64,000 nucleotides of DNA from the NCBI GenBank assembly GCA_022836615.1, contig MU405307.1, forward strand, positions 1 to 64,000, given 5' to 3'. The DNA is from Annulohypoxylon bovei var. microspora (lineage: Eukaryota; Ascomycota; Sordariomycetes; Xylariales; Hypoxylaceae). The number at the start of each line of letters is the position of its first letter. Position 1 is the first letter of the stretch. The position numbers and the translations under genes were made by a program. This document shows positions 57,024-64,000 of this stretch, piece after piece. The notes under the pieces were generated by a model that made no database searches, was not told the origin of the DNA, and was given only the letters and a program-made list of their open reading frames with translations.

Positions 57024-58532
57024 TGTAGTGTATTCTTTTTCCTTCTTCAGTGCACACTCACTGTGCCTAGGTACATGATACATGCCATTTTACCATTCTT
57101 TTTTTAATTCTCTTTCTCTCTTCTCTCTACGGAATAAGAATTGAGGAGAGGCAAAGCAAAGCAAAGCAAAGCAGCAAAGCAAATCAGATCTTGACCTGAG
57201 CAAAAGTCAAAGCTGAAGCTTGTCTTAAAAAGAACTACTTACTTATCTCACATGCTAGGAACTTCTAGAGTCACCCAACAGTAATTGACATAGGTATCAT
57301 ATACAGTACTCTATATCGGCATTCAAGATTTCTAACTCGGCTATACCGACCTAGCGGGAAGCCAACGAACTACATACCTTTAGTAGCGAATTGTGGCCAA
57401 GGCCTGTTGGCTCGAGGCCCCTCCTTAAGCCAAGCTAAAAGACCAACCAGCCAAGTCAGCCCTGTGCCTGGGACTGGAAGTGGAAGTGGAAGTGTGGAAT
57501 TGGAATGGGAACCGGAATACTTGGAAATACATACCTGGAATAAGGAAATACCGTCTACGAATTTACGCATTTACGTATTTACGCATTTACGCACCTACAC
57601 ACGTACCTACGCACCTCCATACGCACCTACGCATATGTACACGCATTCATCCCTATCAGCTTCTTACTGGAGGTACATACTTTCTTCTACATTCCTAAGG
57701 TACTGTACCGATATTGATCATTGATCATTGGTCATTGGTCATTGATCATTGACCCTCTACCCTCTCCTTACTACCCAACCCCAACACCTGCTACTCCAGT
57801 CTATCCAGTCTATCCAGTCTATACCTACCATCCATCCGTACATACATACATACATACATGCTAGTCTCCGTTCGGTGACGCACCACCGCACTAAGTATTT
57901 CCCCAGATGGACTCTGGTTTCGTGTTACTGGATAACATCAACAATATGTGCTACCAGTGCCACCACCACCTCTTCCACTTCAATCACTGACAGCATCTAT
58001 CCTACCCCTTTGATTTTAAAACTTGGTTAACGTCTATCTGGTGTGTATATGTCTATGTTGTCTATGTTGTCTACCTACCTACAACTTTACAACTGCACCT
58101 CTGCACCTCTGCACCTCTGCAAATTTGCCCATCTTCTGTCCCTTTTTCTTTTTCTCTGTCTCTGCCCTCTGCTCCCTGCTTGCATATTTAGAGCCGCATT
58201 CTGACCACCGTACGGTAAAAATAGGATATGATACGGCGCTCCCACAAGTCTACCAGGTCACACCTTTAAATAGCGATATCAGCATACAAAGACCCGCGAC
58301 CTTCTTACCATTTGTCTGATTGGCCCTAATTTACCAGCTCGTCATCGTTCGGCCTTCATTAATCCAATATCCGACATCTTACGTGCATATGACCAACGTC
58401 CTTGTCGATCGCTTTTGACGGCATAAGTCCTCGAGTCCCCTTCGAAAAGTATAGGTTATAGGTTGCAGGTTGCTGATTTGCCTACACGCAACTGGTGTAG
58501 CCTCTTTTGAGGATTCCTAACAAACTGGAAAG
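57024..58532. promoter_or_regulatory. Promoter and leader region of SIP5
   Basis: The right half is pyrimidine- and repeat-rich (GCAAA repeats 57152-57185, TCATTG repeats 57713-57750, TCTATCCAG repeats 57800-57824, ACATACATAC 57840-57856). Such sequence is common in long fungal 5' leaders. No conserved frame. Confidence 0.45.
57713..57750. repeat. TTGATCA / TTGGTCA tandem repeat
   Basis: About five copies of a 7-bp unit (TTGATCA or TTGGTCA) in a row, about 800 bp upstream of SIP5. Confidence 0.75.
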
Positions 58533-61212
58533 ATGGGAAACACACATGCGAAGGACGCGAGGGGTGGCTCCCGTATAGGAGCTCACGGGTCTCACATGGA
58601 TCCAGGTGGGAGCTCCTCGGGTGCCGGATATCATGGGGAACTACCTGATCGGTCGAGGCGTGCTAGTCGACCGGAATTGGGCGGCTTAGCCTTGCAATTC
58701 GGCGCTTCGTCAAGCTCCCGTCACTTGGATGCCCCTTTTGAACATCGAGAAACGAAACAAGAGAAGGAGGCTCGAAGGCTCGAAAGAGAACGGGTGGTAC
58801 GGCTCAAGGAACGTGAACGTAGCATGAGAGAGGAACATGTAGACGGTGGTTACATAGTTACGATGGGCATATATACCTCATCCGAGGACTTTAGCAAACC
58901 CGTAGTTCGTCAATTGCAGGTAAGTGGCATCTTCTCCTTCTCATGGCGGGCCGCCTAAGGTCGACTACCATCTATTCACCAGCCATATAACTAATCTTGT
59001 CTGTCGACGACGATAGATCGAAAGAAGGATAGCCCCTTTCTGGCGTGGCCTAGACGACTTTCGCGATAACTGGGCCGAGCATCAGATCATCGCTGCGGCT
59101 CGTGGTCTCGACATTCCTCCCGCCGACGAAGTCCCCGAGAATCTGATTCCGCAGCCCAGGTCCGTCGAGTCGCCAGCTACTTCGACGCCTAATCTCACAG
59201 TCCCGATGGGTCCTAGAACCCTCTCCGTCTCCTCCGACAACCCTACCTCGAATCCTGGCTCAGCTTTACCTTCTCCCACGTCGCCCGTTGCGCCGAGAAC
59301 TAGCTCGCCCTTTAAACCCCATAAGAAGTCGTTAGCCGCGGCTCTTAATCTATCTCGCAGCGGGCCGCATACGGATATCATTACTCCTCGCGAGATCAAT
59401 CTCCCCCACGATCCGTTCGTCAACGGCCAGCCTCTCGAAGTATTTTTATATAAAGAGGGAATCGAGTGCCCGCTTTGCCTCATGTACTACCCGCCATACT
59501 TAAATCGCACCCGGTGCTGCTGCCAGATCATCTGCAGTGAATGCTTCGTGCAGATCAAGCGCCCCGACCCGCATCTTCCCGAGCACCACGTCGAGGAGGA
59601 GGGTGTGCAAGCGCCGGCCAACCCGGAGGAGCACGAGGGTGAACTTATTATGGAGCCGGCCAAATGTCCTTACTGTACTCAGACGGAGTTTGGCGTCACA
59701 TATGAGCCTCCTCCTTTCCGCCGCGGTATAACATATGCGTTCAGTCCTTCTACATTAGGTGCTATGAGCACGGCTATGTCGTCTTCTAGCTCTCTTAGTT
59801 CGACCCTTTCTCCGACGTTAGCTGCGCCTTCCGCTAATGCTAACCGCCGGCGGACGCAGAGCGTGTCTGTAAACGCGCCCGGGGTTATCTCCACCGACCG
59901 CATCCGACCCGACTGGTCTACTAAACTAGCCGCCGCTCGTGCCCAGCAGCGTCGGAGGGCAGCGGCCGCCGACGCTCTACATCATGCTGCTTTCGTCATG
60001 GGAAACCAGGAATCCCGTACGATTTTTGGCCGATCGTCTCGGTTTAGTCGCAGAAACACGGGGGGCAACCGGGGTAACGAGAGTCCCGGTAACGGCTCTA
60101 ACCCTCAGCCAAACGACGGTGGGGCCGACGTTCCCTCCGCTCCCGAGCCAGGTGCTCGTACCGTCTCTAGCCGAGCTGGTCCGACCCGGGAACGGATAGA
60201 TGCCGCGCATCTTGAGAGTCTGATGATGGCTGAAGCAATAAGATTAAGTCTAGCGGACGAAGAAGAACGACGGAAGAAGGCCGAGAAAGAAGCTCGGAAG
60301 GAAGCCAAGAAGCGAGAAAAAGAGGATCGCAAGGCCTCTAAGAAGAAGGGTGACGTATATGGCGGCGGTAGTAGTGCGAGCGCAAGTTCCCTTAGTCTAG
60401 GTCTCGGGCGAAGGCGTGGTAATAGTGCTGCCAGCAACTTACGCATGGAAACCAGCTTGGCCGCAGCCAGCAGTACTCCCGCTGGTCAAACTGGCGACAA
60501 GCCTATAGACCTAGCCTCTACGTCAGCTTCCGCTTCCGCTTCCGCTTCCGCGTCGAGCAACAAGGGGAAGGCCATCGACCGTAGTGATAACGAAGATGGC
60601 CAAAAGAGCAGTACCGGTACTCCATCTCTACCAATTCCTGTGCCGTCGCAGCCCGCACGGGGCTCTTCACATCTTCGTCAGATGAGCAACGCCAGCTCTG
60701 TCAGCTCTAGCGGGGTTGATAGTATGCCCGGCAGCTATACTGGCAAGAACCTGGGTGCCGACAACGAGGATCCACGGTCAAGTGGCCTTAGCTTAGCCGC
60801 ACGTAGCGAAGAGGGTGAGAGTACGAACTCGGAACCCATGTTCAATTTTAGAAGTCTGGCAGAGATGGTCGGCGTTCCTATAGACGGAGAAGCCCAGTCA
60901 CCTGACGGCGAGGATTTAAGTCCCGGCAGCAAATCGGCGGACGCCGAGGAGGCCCACGGCGAGCATATAGAACATGTCACAGATCCCGTCGTCGGGAACG
61001 GAGGAGGCAGTAAGGTTGAGTCGCCAAAGCCGGAGACTCACGAGAGCAACCAAAGCTCAGTAGAAAGGGGCGAAGACGGCACTTCGTCACCGCCACCGCC
61101 GCAACTTATGGTCACGCCCGACACTCCAGCGCCCGTCGACGACGATAGCGAGGATTCTAAGCGACTCGGGCACGTCGGCCTAGCAGAGAGATCACACGAA
61201 GTCACGCAATAA
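58533..61212 (+). CDS. SIP5: SIP5 (Snf1-interacting) family protein
   Basis: A cytosolic regulator of about 860 residues. Exons are 58533-58919 and 59017-61212, phase 0. It begins MGNTHAKDARG, so the N-terminal Gly2 could be myristoylated. The conserved N-terminal block is EHRETKQEKEARRLERER ... GGYIVTMGIYTSSEDFSKPVV, continuing across the intron as LQIERRIAPFWRGLDDF. A RING-like block has CPLCLMYYPPYLNRTRCC, QIICSECFVQI and a later CPYC. A charged helix (about 60240-60350 in the DNA) and a Ser/Ala repeat encoded by CTTCCG repeats (60529-60553) lie in the disordered second half. In yeast Sip5 links Snf1 kinase and Reg1-Glc7 in glucose signalling. This role is transferred by homology only. Confidence 0.92.
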
Positions 61213-62238
61213 ACTAGATCCGTTTCCTCAATGTTTCTTATATCCCCGCTAAGGGGTGGTCTGGTGAAAGGGCGATAGCAGGTGTAAGGTTCATGATATC
61301 TGCATTAAAGGGGGAGGTAGGCACTGTTGACTTTCATTGGTTCGGAGTTAAGGATTGTATACATAGATGCGTGGGTTCGATGGCGATATAAGATAATCCC
61401 CTCGAGCGAGCGAGGTCGGTGAGCGACGAGGCATATGGGGTTCCAAAACCCCCCTCCCTTCGACGGAAATTGAGATCTCCTAAGCAAGTAGGGTGCAGTT
61501 TTCTCTTATGTCTAGCGCTGTTGCAAGCAGTAGGTAGCATCGCCGACGCATTTAATGGTATTGGTACCTGAACCAACTAGAAGAAGCAACGCCAGTATAA
61601 GAAGACTAGACGGGGTGATAATGGAATACGCCAAGGTTTATCGAGCTTGTGTGATGTTGTGTGTTAGGGGGTGCCTAGGTTATCTACCTAATAGGTTATA
61701 TACATGGCGAAATGCTCTAGAGACTATGTATGTAAATAATAGCTACATCTTCAAGTACCTAGTACGGCTAAAATAGAGATGAATTCGAGTAATCAGCAGA
61801 TTATAATGAAAATTATCAGGTATCACAGTTGGAGGAACGGGAACTTGATAATTAATTTAGGTATGAATTAAAATTCCTCTAATGCTACATCGACTTAGAA
61901 TCTACATCACTCACCACTTCTAACTTTACATTCCTAATGGAAATACGTATATACCTATGTGTCTGTGTCTGATGTACGATTTACGGTCAGGCCTTGATTT
62001 TCTTTCAACGCCTACCTAGGTAGGTAGGTACCATGACTCTTAGACAGCCGGAGAAGGTATGAAATCTCCAAAATGCAACGGTGACATTCGCCAGACAGAT
62101 ATCGGTACTACATATCCTAAGCCATCGAATGTACGTAGTCTAGCTGTTCTTGTCCTGAATCCTCTCCTAGACAACATAGCTACCTGGTATCTAGGTAGAT
62201 AGGTTGAGTCCTACTAGGTATAAGATGAAAGCAAGTCA
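61213..62238. other. Convergent 3' intergenic region
   Basis: About 1 kb between SIP5 and the ARA2-like gene, AT-rich at 61770-61900. It holds a strong CCTACCTAGGTAGGTAGGTA palindrome at 62011-62030. No gene visible. Confidence 0.45.
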
Positions 62239-63429
62239 TCAAGCACTCAACGCCGGCAGCTCCTCAACTTTTACGCTCACGGGAGATTTAGGAGCCTCGG
62301 TAGGACTTCTGGCGTTAACAAACCCTGGATCGGGACTGCTCCAGCTGTAGTCTTTCCATTGGCCTAGGACAGCCCACATATTTTCAACTACCCCTTGGAT
62401 CTTCTGCCGCCGGTCTACGCTCCATTGCCTTCGTTTCGTCTGCCCGATGTCAGCCGTCTCCGGTTCCAAACCCTCCATCACGCTATTAAAGACACGACAC
62501 GTCTCTTCCAGCTCGGCAACGCTAGATATTCCCATGACGCTGACACCGACACGGTCTCGGACAGACAACTTAGGATTGCGACCGCCTCTAGACGCGCCCA
62601 CTCGAGCCCAGTTGTCTAAAGCCCAACGGATGACGACGACTTCAAGCTTCTCGTCCGCGTCTACCGCAACAGGCACAAGATCCTGACAAGCCTTCCTCAG
62701 TCCCTCCGGACTCGGATGCCACGTAGCCATAGGTCCCGCGTCAGCACCCCTCGTCGTCAGTAGGCCCATGCCCAACATGCTAGCATTGAGAACGACATCT
62801 ACACCGGCGCGCTCGAACCGCGCCATAGCCTCGCCGCCCAGTGTCGTGTTCTGCACGGTGTAGTGGCCGTAGCTCAGTACGGCGTCGAGCGGCTCGCCCG
62901 TCTCGCGGCGCACCATCTCGGCGAGTGTGCATAGCGTCTCGACGGGGTAACCGCTGATGCCAACGTGCCGGACAGTGCCTTCGCTACGTAAGCGGCGCAG
63001 CTCGCGCACGGCGGCTAGAACCTCGGACGGAGAGACGAACTCGACATCGTGCATGTAAACGAGGTCCAGATAAGAAGTATGCAGGCGCTCGAGGCTACGT
63101 AGCACCGAGGACCGGACCCATGCGGGGCTATAGTCGAAGACGTCACCAGCGATGCGGCCGGCCTTGGTGACGAGGAAATAGGAGGAGCGCGGGTGCTTCT
63201 GGGCGACGGACGGGTGCGCCAGGGCGTCGCCTAGGATGAGCTCCGAGGGCCCGTAGTACGGCGAAGTATCGAAGGCGCGGACGCCGAGGTCAAGGACGCG
63301 CGACACGATAGACAGAGCAGGCAGGTCGAAGGGGTTCGGGACATACTGCGTGTTGAAGGTGGCCGTGCCGAGGATCAGAGGGGGGATGGATTCATGGAGG
63401 GGCTGGCGGTCCGGGATTAAGGAACCCAT
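62239..63429 (-). CDS. ARA2: D-arabinose 1-dehydrogenase (NAD), ARA2-type aldo-keto reductase
   Basis: Single exon, 396 residues. Oxidises D-arabinose to D-arabinono-1,4-lactone in the cytosolic route to D-erythroascorbate. The AKR tetrad is complete: Asp54 and Tyr59 (RAFDTSPYYGPSE), Lys89 (FLVTKAGR) and His127 (DLVYMHDVEF). ILGTATFNTQY near the N-terminus and VRHVGISGYP, VLNASMLGMGLLT and VSVMGISSVAELEET follow the barrel strands of the L-galactose/D-arabinose dehydrogenase group. The C-terminal 90 residues include a RRQWSVDRRQKIQG helix and a Pro/Ser-rich tail that is longer than the core fold needs. It could act on L-fucose or L-galactose too, as related enzymes do. Confidence 0.92.
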   Translation of the reverse strand: MGSLIPDRQPLHESIPPLILGTATFNTQYVPNPFDLPALSIVSRVLDLGVRAFDTSPYYGPSELILGDALAHPSVAQKHPRSSYFLVTKAGRIAGDVFDYSPAWVRSSVLRSLERLHTSYLDLVYMHDVEFVSPSEVLAAVRELRRLRSEGTVRHVGISGYPVETLCTLAEMVRRETGEPLDAVLSYGHYTVQNTTLGGEAMARFERAGVDVVLNASMLGMGLLTTRGADAGPMATWHPSPEGLRKACQDLVPVAVDADEKLEVVVIRWALDNWARVGASRGGRNPKLSVRDRVGVSVMGISSVAELEETCRVFNSVMEGLEPETADIGQTKRRQWSVDRRQKIQGVVENMWAVLGQWKDYSWSSPDPGFVNARSPTEAPKSPVSVKVEELPALSA

Positions 63430-64000
63430 GTTGAAGGAAAGCGGCCGACTCCTTTTGCTTCTAGTCTAGGGTATACCTAGCCTTAACTGCAAGAATGCAA
63501 TGATGACAGCGTATTTGGGGAACTGGCTATGTAGCTAACTTCCTGGTTAGAAGGAGATGCTATACATCGACGGGACGTTCGGAACTAGCATTAGAAATAA
63601 AAATATAATCGAGGGATTTTCAGGGTCTCACAGGTGAAAGTGGGGTGGGATAGAGGAATAGGGGCATAGGGGCATAGGGGCATAGGGGCATAGAGAGATC
63701 GATCTAGACGGAAAAAGGAAAAAGCTAAGCTAGGTATGTAAGTAGGTGTGGTGAAGAAATGGATGTGTAAATGTACCAAGGCTAGTCTACCGTCCTTGCT
63801 GAAATATCCATCCTGATGGTTGTCATCATCATCGTCATCATCACCATGATAGACGGATCACCACCACTCATACAAAACCCAGACTCTAACAAAGACATCT
63901 TGAGAACGGCGGTGAATCATCTATAAGACCGGCAAGGAGCGAAGGAAAAGAGGAGACTGAATTCCATTTTTCTTATGTCGTAAGGGATCGTATATTTCTA
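63430..64000. promoter_or_regulatory. Upstream region of ARA2-like gene; right end of window
   Basis: Promoter of the ARA2-like gene plus unassigned sequence to the window end. Contains the 8-bp tandem repeat below and an ATCATCATCATCGTCATCATCACC run near 63825-63846. No coding features are seen. Confidence 0.4.
63661..63692. repeat. GGGGCATA tandem repeat, four copies
   Basis: Four perfect head-to-tail copies of GGGGCATA about 230 bp upstream of the ARA2-like start codon. Confidence 0.85.

Overview
The window is nuclear DNA of a filamentous ascomycete (Pezizomycotina, most likely Sordariomycetes; the order cannot be fixed from sequence alone). Genes carry short GT..AG introns with CTAAC/CTGAC-type branch points. 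Exon GC is high. The protein set is typical: a Zn2Cys6 regulator with a fungal-specific transcription factor domain, MFS transporters, a P450, GH71 and PL4 CAZymes, Pex23/24-type peroxin, SIP5. Intergenic DNA is sprinkled with palindromic CCTAGGTAGG/TACCTACC motifs. No rRNA, tRNA or CRISPR was recognised.

Layout, left to right. 0.4-5.0 kb: a Zn2Cys6 factor and a DHA2-type MFS pump, divergently transcribed from a 404-bp shared promoter. 5.6-7.5 kb: a HerA-like P-loop ATPase. 9.2-21.5 kb: a housekeeping block with the glucosidase II beta subunit (ER, C-terminal KDEL), Rtf2, and the whole TOR kinase gene with an FRB domain that looks rapamycin-sensitive. 22.4-29.4 kb: an accessory block with a P450, a sugar-porter MFS, a DUF1479 dioxygenase-like enzyme and a TIR element; its right edge is a broken SAT4/rhodopsin-like gene antisense to the DUF1479 tail. 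29.9-35.3 kb: an AT-rich gene desert holding an 876-bp non-autonomous transposon with 55-bp inverted repeats and a perfect 9-bp target duplication.

35.3-42.2 kb: a 1096-residue protein of unknown function and a dysferlin-domain peroxin. 42.6-47.8 kb: a second sugar-porter gene (with an unresolved one-base phase break) and an MFS pump of the YCR023C type. 48.2-53.7 kb: two divergent secreted polysaccharide-degrading enzymes, a PL4 rhamnogalacturonan lyase and a GH71 alpha-1,3-glucanase. 53.8-63.4 kb: a GCIP-family protein, another TIR element, SIP5, and a D-arabinose dehydrogenase (ARA2-type).

Most neighbours alternate in strand, so promoters are shared between divergent pairs and 3' ends converge. 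Exon models were assembled by hand from frame continuity, splice motifs and remembered family motifs. Junctions are given so they can be checked. No clearly new multi-gene system was found. The best leads are the ATPase, the large orphan protein, the 876-bp element, the very short or frame-preserving introns, and the broken or phase-shifted membrane-protein genes.
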